From positions 1-64,000 of the forward strand of contig CAYGPR010000016.1 in assembly GCA_964351985.1 (NCBI GenBank): 64,000 nucleotides of DNA. Reading direction: 5' to 3'. Below, in pieces: positions 43,593 through 52,249 of the stretch (positions are counted from its first letter, which is position 1; every line of letters starts with the position of its first letter). The stretch is from Meishania sp964351985. Lineage in GTDB: Bacteria; Bacteroidota; Bacteroidia; Flavobacteriales; Flavobacteriaceae. Both the position numbers and the translations under genes were made by a program. The notes under the pieces are model-generated. The model was not told the origin of the DNA, did no database searches, and saw only the letters and a program-made list of their open reading frames with translations.

Positions 43593-44261
43593 GTGGACGA
43601 ATTCATAAGAACATTAGAATCCGAATTTTCAAAGAATGCAGATTCAAAGGTAGCTTCTGAACAAAAGGCATACCTGAAAAATCAGTTTGAGTTCTTTGGA
43701 ATGAAAACCGAAGCAAGAAGGGTCATTCAAAAACCATTTTTGATAAAAGGTTTTTTGCCGCCAAAAGAGGAAGCCAAGCAGATCATTAAACAACTTTGGT
43801 TAAAACCTGAAAGGGAATATCAGTATTTTTCACAAGAGTTGGCGCAACGATATATCAAACAGTTTGAAAAAAGTGATATTGAACTTTTCGAATTTATGGT
43901 AATCAATAAATCTTGGTGGGACACGGTCGATGTTATTGCCACAAAGCTAATAGGGGAATATTTTAAAATCTACCCGGAACAAAGAGAACGATATGTGCGA
44001 AAATGGATCGACTCGGAAAATATCTGGCTACAGCGATCGGCCATCTTGTTTCAACTCATGTATAAGGAGAAATTGGACACTCAAATCTTGACGATTGTAA
44101 TCAATTCACTACTCGGATCGAAAGAGTTTTTCATCAATAAGGCAATTGGATGGATTTTAAGGCAATACAGTAGAAGGAACCCAGATTGGGTGATTGATTT
44201 TGTAGACAGAACATCACTTGCCCCATTGAGCAGAAGAGAGGCGCTAAAACTCATTTCTTAG
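43593..44261 (+). CDS. DNA alkylation repair protein (AlkD-like)
   Basis: 222-residue HEAT-like repeat protein of the AlkC/AlkD DNA glycosylase family, which removes alkylated purines. Typical stretches are EYQYFSQELAQRYIKQFEKS, MVINKSWWDTVDVIATKLIG and FFINKAIGWILRQYSRRNP. The start is the GTG at 43593; no ATG is available in frame nearby. It is monocistronic. Confidence 0.9.
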   Translation: MDEFIRTLESEFSKNADSKVASEQKAYLKNQFEFFGMKTEARRVIQKPFLIKGFLPPKEEAKQIIKQLWLKPEREYQYFSQELAQRYIKQFEKSDIELFEFMVINKSWWDTVDVIATKLIGEYFKIYPEQRERYVRKWIDSENIWLQRSAILFQLMYKEKLDTQILTIVINSLLGSKEFFINKAIGWILRQYSRRNPDWVIDFVDRTSLAPLSRREALKLIS

Positions 44262-44267
44262 ACCAAG

Positions 44268-44302
44268 AAAAATCCCAAGTTCCATATATTGGAATTTAGG
44301 AT
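44268..44302 (-). terminator. Terminator of the sdh operon (minus strand)
   Basis: On the minus strand an imperfect 13-bp stem (44302-44290 with 44284-44272, one mismatch, one wobble) is followed by TTTTT. It lies 30 bp beyond the sdhB stop. Confidence 0.6.
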
Positions 44303-44330
44303 CGATTTCTTGTATTGAAATTTTGAGTTC

Positions 44331-45077
44331 TTATCCTTTTACCGTGGCACTCAAATACTCGCGGTTCATTCGGGCTATATTCTCCAGTGAAATCCCCTTT
44401 GGGCATTCGACTTCACAGGCACCGGTATTGGTACAGTTTCCAAAACCTTCGAGATCCATTTGGCGTACCATGTTTTGAACACGATCCGCAGCTTCTACTT
44501 GACCTTGTGGCAACAAGGCGAACTGAGAGACCTTGGCCGAAGTAAAGAGCATGGCACTTGCATTTTTACAGGCGGCGACACAGGCACCACATCCAATGCA
44601 AGTGGCGGCGTTGAAAGCCATATCGGCATTATGTTTTTCAATAGGAATAGCATTCGCATCTACGGGATTTCCGGAGGTGTTCACCGAGATGTACCCGCCT
44701 GCCTGCTGAATTCTGTCAAAAGCGCTGCGGTCTACGATCAAATCTTTGATTACAGGAAATGCCTTTGCACGCCATGGTTCAATAGTAATGGTGTCTCCAT
44801 CCTTAAAGCTGCGCATGTGCAGTTGACAGGCGGTAATGCGTGTATCTGGACCATGTGCGCGACCGTTGATCATCAATGAACAGGTGCCACAGATGCCTTC
44901 ACGACAATCATGATCGAATTCTATGGGCTCTTCCCCCTTATCATTTAGCTGCTCGTTAAGAACGTCCAACATTTCTAAAAATGACATATCCTCCTCGATT
45001 CCGCTTAAAGGGTATTCCTCCATTTTTCCTTTGGAGTTGGCATTTTTTTGACGCCAAATTTTCAATAGTAATTTCAT
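44331..45077 (-). CDS. sdhB: Succinate dehydrogenase/fumarate reductase iron-sulfur subunit
   Basis: 248 residues. It carries electrons from FAD in SdhA to the membrane quinone site. The [2Fe-2S] ligands are in CREGICGTCSLMING with a later Cys (ACQL). The [4Fe-4S]/[3Fe-4S] ligands are in CIGCGACVAACKNAS and CTNTGACEVECPKG. It is the last gene of sdhC-sdhA-sdhB. Confidence 0.97.
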   Translation of the reverse strand: MKLLLKIWRQKNANSKGKMEEYPLSGIEEDMSFLEMLDVLNEQLNDKGEEPIEFDHDCREGICGTCSLMINGRAHGPDTRITACQLHMRSFKDGDTITIEPWRAKAFPVIKDLIVDRSAFDRIQQAGGYISVNTSGNPVDANAIPIEKHNADMAFNAATCIGCGACVAACKNASAMLFTSAKVSQFALLPQGQVEAADRVQNMVRQMDLEGFGNCTNTGACEVECPKGISLENIARMNREYLSATVKG

Positions 45078-45149
45078 AGCAGTATAATTTGAAAATTCAT
45101 CAATTTAAAAATGTAACGATTGATCGATTGCCACATTGCAATTGAAGAA

Positions 45150-47153
45150 TTACTTGTAACTTCTTGTTTTCAACTCAATATTCTCGTATTTCAAATCTTC
45201 CTTGTGCAACACAGCGTCTTTTGGTTCTCCTTTGTATTCCCATGCCGAAACGAACTTGAAATTCTCATCATCGCGTAAGGCCTCGCCCTCTGGTGTTTGA
45301 TATTCTTCACGGAAATGTCCTCCACAAGATTCGTTTCTCGTCAGTGCATCTTTTGCGAACAACTCACCTAGTTCCAAGAAATCGGCAACGCGACCTGCTT
45401 TTTCCAATTCTTGGTTCATGTTATCCGCGGTTCCGGGGACACGAACGTTTTCCCAGAAATCGGCTCGTAGTTCGGCGATTTCGTCGATAGCCTCCTGTAA
45501 TTCTTTTGCATTTCTGCTCATTCCACATTTGTTCCACATGATTTTGCCCAACTTCTTATGGTAATAATCTACGGAGTGTGTCCCCTTGCCAGACATCAAT
45601 TTTTCTATTCTTGCCCGGGTATCCGCTTCGGCGGCATCGAATTCAGGAGAATCGGTTGGGATAGCTCCCGTTCGAATATCATCCGATAGGTAATCGCCTA
45701 TGGTATACGGCAATACAAAATAGCCATCTGCCAAACCTTGCATTAGGGCTGAGGCGCCCAGACGGTTGGCACCGTGGTCGCTAAAATTCGCCTCTCCCGC
45801 TGCGTAACAACCAGGAATCGTAGTTTGTAAATTGTAATCGACCCAGAGTCCGCCCATGGTGTAATGGACCGCGGGATAGATCATCATCGGTGTCTTGTAC
45901 GGATTCTGATCTACGATTTTTTCGTACATATCAAAAAGATTTCCATATTTGGCCTCTACAACTTGTTCGCCTAGTTCACGGACTGTTGTGTCGTCAACGT
46001 CCTTCATGCCAGAAGTCAGGGCTTTTTCTTTTCCGTAGCGCATAATCGCAGCGTCGAAATCCAAGTAAACGGCTTCTCCCGTTTTGTTCACTCCGAAACC
46101 GGCATCACAACGTTCTTTGGCAGCTCTGGAGGCTACATCGCGTGGCACTAAGTTTCCAAAAGCAGGATATCTTCTTTCTAAATAATAATCTCTTTCACCT
46201 TCACCAAGTTGTGTTGGCTTCAATTTTCCTTCACGAATGGCTTTCGCATCTTCCAACCTTTTCGGAACCCAGATGCGGCCATCGTTACGCAACGACTCCG
46301 ACATCAAGGTCAGTTTCGATTGGTGCTCTCCAGAAACCGGAATACAGGTTGGGTGGATCTGTGTAAAACAGGGATTGGCCATAAAAGCACCCCTTCGGTG
46401 CGCTCGCCAGGCCGCCATCACGTTGGCTCCCATACAGTAGGTAGAAAGAAAGAAAAGGTTTCCATACCCTCCTGTGGCCAATACCACGGCATGCGCAGAA
46501 TGTCTTTCAATTTCTCCCGTTACCAAATCACGTGCGATAATACCACGTGCTTTACCGTCAACCAATACTAAATCAAGCATTTCATGACGGGTATACGACT
46601 TTATTTTTCCTCGTTGAATCTGACGGTTCATTGCGGCGTAAGCTCCTAAAAGCAATTGTTGCCCCGTTTGTCCCTTTGCATAAAATGTTCTGGAGACCAA
46701 AACTCCGCCGAAAGAACGGTTGTCCAACAATCCACCATATTCTCTTGCAAAAGGCACGCCTTGTGCCACACATTGATCAATAATATTGGTAGATACTTGT
46801 GCCAAACGATATACGTTCGCTTCACGCGAACGGTAGTCGCCCCCTTTTACCGTATCATAAAAGAGCCTATAAACACTGTCCCCGTCGCCTTGATAGTTTT
46901 TGGCCGCGTTGACTCCACCTTGCGCTGCAATCGAATGTGCACGGCGCGGAGAGTCTTGATAACAAAAGGTTTTTACATTATACCCCAGTTCGGCCAAGGT
47001 AGCTGCCGCCGAACCACCTGCAAGACCCGTGCCTACGACAATAATATCGATATTACGCTTATTTGCGGGGTTGACCAGCTCAATGTGATTTTTATGGTTT
47101 GTCCATTTATCGGCCAATGGCCCTTTTGGAACTTTTGAATCCAATATGCCCAT
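45150..47153 (-). CDS. sdhA: Succinate dehydrogenase/fumarate reductase flavoprotein subunit
   Basis: 667 residues. It oxidises succinate to fumarate with covalent FAD. The FAD-binding GTGLAGGSAAATLAELG is at residues 42-58 and the FAD-His motif AHSIAAQGGVNAAKN follows near 85. Active-site segments with TQIHPTCIP and CYAAGEANFSDHGANRLGA are also present. It is read after sdhC with a 2-bp gap and before sdhB. Its length, about 70 residues over E. coli SdhA, is usual for the Bacteroidota type. Confidence 0.98.
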   Translation of the reverse strand: MGILDSKVPKGPLADKWTNHKNHIELVNPANKRNIDIIVVGTGLAGGSAAATLAELGYNVKTFCYQDSPRRAHSIAAQGGVNAAKNYQGDGDSVYRLFYDTVKGGDYRSREANVYRLAQVSTNIIDQCVAQGVPFAREYGGLLDNRSFGGVLVSRTFYAKGQTGQQLLLGAYAAMNRQIQRGKIKSYTRHEMLDLVLVDGKARGIIARDLVTGEIERHSAHAVVLATGGYGNLFFLSTYCMGANVMAAWRAHRRGAFMANPCFTQIHPTCIPVSGEHQSKLTLMSESLRNDGRIWVPKRLEDAKAIREGKLKPTQLGEGERDYYLERRYPAFGNLVPRDVASRAAKERCDAGFGVNKTGEAVYLDFDAAIMRYGKEKALTSGMKDVDDTTVRELGEQVVEAKYGNLFDMYEKIVDQNPYKTPMMIYPAVHYTMGGLWVDYNLQTTIPGCYAAGEANFSDHGANRLGASALMQGLADGYFVLPYTIGDYLSDDIRTGAIPTDSPEFDAAEADTRARIEKLMSGKGTHSVDYYHKKLGKIMWNKCGMSRNAKELQEAIDEIAELRADFWENVRVPGTADNMNQELEKAGRVADFLELGELFAKDALTRNESCGGHFREEYQTPEGEALRDDENFKFVSAWEYKGEPKDAVLHKEDLKYENIELKTRSYK

Positions 47154-47155
47154 AC

Positions 47156-47827
47156 TTAATGTGTTATTGGGTTAAGATGATGATACAATGCGATAAAAAT
47201 AAATCCCGCGGGAATCGCGATTGCATAAATTTTTGTAAAAGTCGTTATGCCTGAGGAATACTTGTTGTTTACTCCCATGGTCTGAAAAGAGGAAGCAAAA
47301 CCGTGCAAAAGGTGCAACGCCAACAATACAAAAGAAATAATATATAATACGGTTCTCCAAATAGGTTCGAATTTATGAACGGTTTCCTCATAATATCTTG
47401 TAGGGTCTTCGGGGTTGGCTTCAATGTACTTGTATGCCATTTCGTGAACCCAAAAATCATACATATGTAGTCCTAAAAAGGCCAAAACCACTAGCCCGGT
47501 GATAATCATGTTTCGTGAGAGCCAAGAAGCATTGGCACTTCCTTTATAACTAGCGTACCCTACACTGCCCCTCGCCGTACGGTTTTGTAATTCCAACACA
47601 AAACCCATCACAAAGTGAATAATGACCCCTGCAATCAATATAGGTTGCAGCACATATTGTACCAAAGGGTTATACCCCATAAAGTGCGACCAAGAATTAA
47701 ACGTATCGGGTGCAATGACCGAAGTGACGTTGATGACGAAATGTTGTCCTAAAAAGAAAACCAAGAAAAGGCCAGATAGGGCCATAACCACTTTTCGGGC
47801 CAGTGACGATTTTATTAATGCACTCAT
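47156..47827 (-). CDS. sdhC: Succinate dehydrogenase cytochrome b subunit (single-subunit, diheme type)
   Basis: 223 residues with five hydrophobic helices. Conserved histidines lie in the helices (GQHFVIN, IHFVMGF, LGLHMYD, ALHLLHGF), as expected for the B-type anchor that holds two hemes b and the menaquinone site. It is the first gene of the operon and is 30 nt after the predicted transcription start. Confidence 0.95.
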   Translation of the reverse strand: MSALIKSSLARKVVMALSGLFLVFFLGQHFVINVTSVIAPDTFNSWSHFMGYNPLVQYVLQPILIAGVIIHFVMGFVLELQNRTARGSVGYASYKGSANASWLSRNMIITGLVVLAFLGLHMYDFWVHEMAYKYIEANPEDPTRYYEETVHKFEPIWRTVLYIISFVLLALHLLHGFASSFQTMGVNNKYSSGITTFTKIYAIAIPAGFIFIALYHHLNPITH

Positions 47828-47862
47828 TTATATAAAGTTGGAGTTATTGTAAAGACTGTCTA

Positions 47863-47894
47863 CAAAATTACTCGATAGGCGCGTCTTTAACAAA
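47863..47894 (-). promoter_or_regulatory. Near-consensus promoter of sdhCAB
   Basis: On the minus strand TTTG (47894-47891), a 20-nt spacer, then TAATTTTG (47870-47863). Both boxes match the phylum consensus exactly. The leader to sdhC is about 30 nt. The rest of 47895-48157 holds nothing I can support. Confidence 0.65.
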
Positions 47895-48157
47895 CTTTAT
47901 AAAGGTTTCCTAGTTTATTTGGAAGGATTTTAAAGTAGTGAATAAATTGTTTGACTTTAAGAGGAAAAACAGAGGTTTTCAGAAAGGGAAGTTGAACAAA
48001 AAGCTCGTAATACATTGAAGCTTTTATTAAGGCTAGTATGATTAGATGGTCTTATTATTCCATTACAAACTCCATTTGAAAAATAAGGCCGCCAATACAC
48101 CTTTCAGTTTCACAAATAAAAACGGAATACTATTTACCCGAAAGTACTACTCTTTGT

Positions 48158-48421
48158 TCAGTTTGGTCGATCGACCCTGCAAAAGGGTTCTGGGCCTGCC
48201 ACCTCTTCATATTGAAACTCCACATTAACCTCGTTGCCATTCATGGTACAACTACCAAAAAAAGGAAGAGCCTGACCGACATACCTTGAGAATATTTGTT
48301 TCGCGTATTGACCAAGAGTCTTCTATTGTAAGGGATATCGTGGCAGTGCCTCCATTATTATAGACGATGATGGCAATGGCGTTGGTTGCCTCGCGGCAAC
48401 AACTTGCTCAACGAAAAGTGT
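48158..48421 (-). pseudogene. Decayed gene remnant with frameshift
   Basis: Read on the minus strand, two adjacent frames each give coherent protein sequence. ATNAIAIIVYNNGGTATISL then TIEDSWSIRE is in one frame. QIFSRYVGQALPFFGS and CTMNGNEVNVEFQYEEVAGP are in the next frame, ending in a stop at 48158-48160. The switch falls near 48293. An upstream stop closes the first frame near 48413. It looks like the C-terminal part of a lost secreted or lipoprotein gene. No family is recognised. Confidence 0.45.
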
Positions 48422-48470
48422 CATTATACTATTTTTCAATGGTAAGGATTTAAAGGCAGCAACGGCCAGC

Positions 48471-48812
48471 CTACTCTCGCCAGTGTACCACGATGTCCTT
48501 GGTCGTGAAGTCGTCACTCCCTGTCCGCACAACCGTAATGGTGTTCGTTCCCGTGCGGAGTAGTCCGGGTTGAATATGATCCATCCACGTCTGCCAACCA
48601 GGGTTATTTATCGGAATGTCCCACCCAGGCAGTTCTTCATTGTTGATGAAGATCTGGTGACCTTGGGACGAAACATTATGCGCAGTGATGATCAGGTAGG
48701 CGTCATCGATCGGATTGAGATTCCCTTCAATTGGGAACTCCATAGTGAATGAAGGGCTGTTTGCGGTAAATTCGTGAGTGAATGGTATCCAGTTAAAGTC
48801 AGATCGTGCCAT
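48471..48812 (-). CDS. Small solitary beta-sandwich protein
   Basis: 113 residues starting MARSDFNWIPFTHEFTANS and ending IVVHWRE. It is strand-rich, with a galactose-binding/jelly-roll-like look (YLIITAHNVSSQGHQIFINN, then LPGWDIPINNPGWQTWMDHI). I recall this pattern from small DUF-type proteins (possibly DUF7383) but cannot confirm it. No signal peptide is visible, so it would be cytoplasmic unless released by another route. It lies between a pseudogene remnant and the decayed lipoprotein gene, on the same strand as the kelch array. Confidence 0.65.
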   Translation of the reverse strand: MARSDFNWIPFTHEFTANSPSFTMEFPIEGNLNPIDDAYLIITAHNVSSQGHQIFINNEELPGWDIPINNPGWQTWMDHIQPGLLRTGTNTITVVRTGSDDFTTKDIVVHWRE

Positions 48813-49075
48813 AATAGTTTCTTTTTTATGAAATTAATATTAAATATATGAGCTGTATACAAAAACTGTGAGTATTAAACTTATTTTATTCTTGAACAGT
48901 TCTACCCGTTATCAGTCCAATGCTTGAATCCTTTGATGGCTAGTGCCGAACCTAAAATGTGCCTCTTTCGAATACACTATGATAACCCCAATGGTGCAAT
49001 GTTTTTTGGCACCTGTTTGTTTTTACGCCCTCTTGAAGCTGTCTAATCAAAGTGGCACTTTTGATATACACATTA

Positions 49076-49657
49076 TTAATCAGTATAATTGATAAAATCG
49101 GTAATAGAATCCTCAATGAATTTTCCGTGTATTATATCTCCCTCAATGGTTCATTTTCCAAAAAATTCAAAAGTCCCTTCAATACAGCCCTCATTGTTCT
49201 CATGTTGTGTAAAATCTGCAAGAGTGCCGTCTTGATTAAAATCAAACTGTAAAATAAAATCCGTACTTTCTCCTTCAATAACTCCTGATAGAGGTCACCC
49301 GAAAATCTACCTGCAAGAAAGTTGCCAAAACAAACGGTACCACTTCAGTTCCTACATTGTTAAAGACAGCTACATTGACTGTATGGGTGCCCAGCGGCAA
49401 TACCTTGCTCCATGAGAGCATGCCGGTATTTTCATCTATAGAAAGGCCTTTTTGGTGGTTTGTTGAAGTTCAAATTTACCCACATCGCCGTTCCAATCGA
49501 CCTGGGGTGCTTCGCTTTGTCCTTCTGTAAAAAATGTTGCTGAAATGTCTTGAACATAACTTACTTGTGGGGAGGCAATTGGATTGTCGTCTGATTTGGA
49601 ACATGCCCATAGAAGACAAACTAGCAAAAATCCAATCATGTTCTTTCTATTTTTCAT
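49076..49657 (-). pseudogene. Decayed lipoprotein gene (three frameshifts and one nonsense codon)
   Basis: It begins with an intact lipoprotein signal (MKNRKNMIGFLLVCLLWAC, SKSDDNPIASP) at 49657. Coherent protein then continues in other frames: KGLSIDENTGMLSWSKVLPL and GTHTVNVAVFNNVGTEVVPF after a shift at the A5 run near 49446; RFSGDLY after a shift near 49307; and GVIEGESTDFILQFDFNQDG then TLADFTQHENNEGCIEGTFE after another near 49285. A TGA at 49151-49153 sits where TGG (Trp) is likely (FFGK-stop-TIEGDI). The frame then runs to a stop at 49076-49078. Four lesions argue for true decay and not a sequencing error. It is the terminal gene of the kelch operon (16 bp after it). Confidence 0.7.
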
Positions 49658-49673
49658 GGTATTTTATTTTTCT

Positions 49674-50945
49674 TTATTCTAAAATCCAGACATCGTTTTG
49701 ATGTACGGCGTTATCTTGACCCGCTATCAACCAAATTTTGTTATTAAATATGCTAATTGAAAAACGGCTCCGGTTTAATAGCGGTTCTTGCGGGTATGCC
49801 TGTATCCATTCTTGACCATTCCTACTGTACCAAGCTTGGCCTCTATACCCCGAAAATACTCCCCCCAAAATCCATAGCGCATCGTCGAATACTAGTAGAT
49901 TCCTGCCAGTGAAACCAGGTGGCGGGGAAGTGGTCGTGACCTCGATCCAATTAATACCGTCTTCACTTAGCCAAACATCCTCAGCAAACCCAAAAAACTC
50001 ATCAAAACTGCCACCAGCAAGCCAAAGTTTATCTCTGAACACTACTACGCCATGCCCGGACCTTTTTTCAAATGGGGCACTATTGGTTGCCTGTACCCAA
50101 TCAGCGCCATTTTCGCTGTACCAGATATCGTTCTTGAGACCTGATTCTGAATTGCCGCCGATGACCCAGATTTTGTTGTCAAAAACTGTGGCGGTATGTG
50201 AATATCTTGGAGAAAATGGTGCATTGGCAACTGCCTCAGTCCAGTTGATGCCATCGTCACTGTACCAAACATCGTTGGCAAAATCACCATCATAGCCCCC
50301 AATAATCCAAAGTTTGTTGTCGAATGCCACTGCTGAATGCACATTTCTTTTCGGGAATTCGGCTTCTGCTGTTGCCTCTTTCCATTCAAGACCATTGCTA
50401 CTGAACCAAACATCGCTACGCAAATTATTTGCACCAGCCCCTGAAGAACCGGCTATTACCCACACTTTATCATCAAATACGGTTGAAGAGTGCCTGTTTC
50501 TTGCTGCAAAACCTGTGTCTTCGGTTAATGGCGCTGACGGTATCTTGAGATTTCTGGTAGTAAACTTATGTATGGCACTTTGCGAAGTCTTGCCTTGGGT
50601 ATCAGAGGCGACTACTTTCCAATAGTAATCGGTAATAAGATTTAATCGCTCTGAAATTTCAAAAAAAGTTTCGGTAATACTACTTTGGTGAAGATTGGTA
50701 GGGTTAATCTCTTTGCCTAAATATATATCATAGGTCACATCACTGCCATCAGGATTTTTGGCAGATTCCCAAGTTAGGGTCGGCATTACATCAACATTGG
50801 TCGTATTGTCGGCAACGTCGATCAGATTAAAACTTAGGGGTGGTTCATTCTGCAGGGCGATTTCAGGCGAAACGGAATCATCATTTTTGTTACAACCGTA
50901 TGCAATGCATACGAGTATCGCCATGTATATGTTATATGTTTTCAT
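49674..50945 (-). CDS. Kelch-propeller lipoprotein 1 (FnIII + six kelch blades)
   Basis: 423 residues from the ATG at 50945 (MKTYNIYMAILVCIAYGC). The lipobox Cys is followed by NKNDDS, the array's shared lipoprotein start. A fibronectin-III-like domain lies at about 30-140 (LTWESAKNPDGSDVTYDIYL ... DYYWKVVASDTQGK). Six kelch-type repeats follow with the pattern F..R..H...VFD.K.WVIGG and the linking DVWYSxDGxxW. The fifth blade is degenerate (GFTGRNLLVFDDALWILGG). The likely location is the outer membrane, facing outward. The ligand is unknown. It is 13 bp after its upstream paralogue. Confidence 0.85.
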   Translation of the reverse strand: MKTYNIYMAILVCIAYGCNKNDDSVSPEIALQNEPPLSFNLIDVADNTTNVDVMPTLTWESAKNPDGSDVTYDIYLGKEINPTNLHQSSITETFFEISERLNLITDYYWKVVASDTQGKTSQSAIHKFTTRNLKIPSAPLTEDTGFAARNRHSSTVFDDKVWVIAGSSGAGANNLRSDVWFSSNGLEWKEATAEAEFPKRNVHSAVAFDNKLWIIGGYDGDFANDVWYSDDGINWTEAVANAPFSPRYSHTATVFDNKIWVIGGNSESGLKNDIWYSENGADWVQATNSAPFEKRSGHGVVVFRDKLWLAGGSFDEFFGFAEDVWLSEDGINWIEVTTTSPPPGFTGRNLLVFDDALWILGGVFSGYRGQAWYSRNGQEWIQAYPQEPLLNRSRFSISIFNNKIWLIAGQDNAVHQNDVWILE

Positions 50946-50958
50946 AACTTTCAATTTT

Positions 50959-52227
50959 TTAATCCATTGCCCAGACATCATTCTCGAATCCGTTTACAGA
51001 TGCCCCTGCGATTACCCATAGTTTGTCCTTAAAAGAAAGTGCACTGTGATTGCGTCGTTTTGAAAATGGTGCATCGGAAGTGGCTTGTATCCAATTAACG
51101 CCATCACCGGTATACCATAGGTCATTTTTTCTCTCGACATCATCTTGTCCACCAATCACCCAAAGCTTATTGGCAAAGACGGTTGCCCGATGTGATAATC
51201 GACCGGAGAACACTTCTGTTGGCAATGCTTCACTCCAGTTAATACCGTCATTACTGAACCAGATATCATTGAATCTATTCTCATAAGGCAAACCGCCGCC
51301 AACGACCCAAATTTTGTCATCAAACACAGTTGCCGTATGCCCTGATCTTCTTGAGAACCCCATGTCGTCGGTAGCCTGTGTCCAGGTGATACCATCGCTG
51401 CTATTCCAGATGTCATCGCTGAACTGAAGTTCACCCACTGAACCACCAATTAGCCATATTTTACCATCAAACACCACACTTTTATGACTTGCCCTGGGAG
51501 GAAAGTCCGCTGTTGCGGTAGCCAAGTTCCAATCCACTCCATCAGAACTGTACCATACATCATTATTATAATCACCGTCGAAGCCTCCGATGATCCAGAT
51601 TTTGTTATCAAATACTACAGCGCTGCTAGAAGTTCTAGCTGAAAATTGTGCAGACGCTGTTGCCATGATCCAAGTTTCTCCATCTTCACTGTACCATACA
51701 TCATTATAAGTTTCCCCATTAAAAAAACCTCCGATAATCCACATTTTGTTATCGAACACCACAGATAAATGCCGATCTCTTATCGAAAATTCTGCTGTAC
51801 CAGTTATTGGCTCTGCTGGAAAATTGAGATTTCGGGTACTGAATTTATGAATGGCACTCTGTGATTTTTGCCCATAGGCATCGGTAGCGACAACTTTCCA
51901 ATAATAATCAGTAAATAAATCAAGTCTTTCAGTTATTTGAAAAGATGTTTCAGAAACATTGGATTGGTATACTGTCGTGGGATTGCTTTCATTGGCCAAG
52001 TACAGGTCATAGGTAACTTTGGTTCCCTCGGGATTTTCGGCAGATTCCCAACTCAACGTTGGCAACACATCCACATTGGTGGCCCCGTCTGGCACATCGA
52101 TCAAATCAAAGCTTGATGGAGGGCCGTTCTGTAACTCGCTTTCTGGGGAATTGGGTTCGTCGTTTTTGTTGCAGCCTATAAAAAAGACCAACAAGAAAAC
52201 ACTAAAAAACAAAACATTATTTTTCAC
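50959..52227 (-). CDS. Kelch-propeller lipoprotein 2 (FnIII + six kelch blades)
   Basis: 422 residues starting at a GTG at 52227 (translated MKNNVLFFSVFLLVFFIGC). No ATG is available before the lipobox. After Cys-NKNDEP comes the FnIII-like domain and six kelch repeats (for example FSARTSSSAVVFDNKIWIIG). All six blades keep the Gly-Gly end. Its FnIII part is slightly less like the others (PPSSFDLIDVPDGATNVDVL). Spacing is 22 bp to the upstream gene and 13 bp to the downstream gene. Confidence 0.85.
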   Translation of the reverse strand: MKNNVLFFSVFLLVFFIGCNKNDEPNSPESELQNGPPSSFDLIDVPDGATNVDVLPTLSWESAENPEGTKVTYDLYLANESNPTTVYQSNVSETSFQITERLDLFTDYYWKVVATDAYGQKSQSAIHKFSTRNLNFPAEPITGTAEFSIRDRHLSVVFDNKMWIIGGFFNGETYNDVWYSEDGETWIMATASAQFSARTSSSAVVFDNKIWIIGGFDGDYNNDVWYSSDGVDWNLATATADFPPRASHKSVVFDGKIWLIGGSVGELQFSDDIWNSSDGITWTQATDDMGFSRRSGHTATVFDDKIWVVGGGLPYENRFNDIWFSNDGINWSEALPTEVFSGRLSHRATVFANKLWVIGGQDDVERKNDLWYTGDGVNWIQATSDAPFSKRRNHSALSFKDKLWVIAGASVNGFENDVWAMD

Positions 52228-52249
52228 ATCAATTTTTTTGAAGGTAGTT

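Noticed and set aside
46209..46571. Long frames antisense to sdhA, including 46656-47138
   Set aside because: sdhA is certain over the whole length; these are shadow frames with no family features.
48046..48228. 60-residue plus-strand frame in the sdhC upstream region
   Set aside because: No coding character; it overlaps the minus-strand remnant.
49052..49252. 66-residue plus-strand frame
   Set aside because: Antisense to the decayed lipoprotein gene, which has a clear protein signal.
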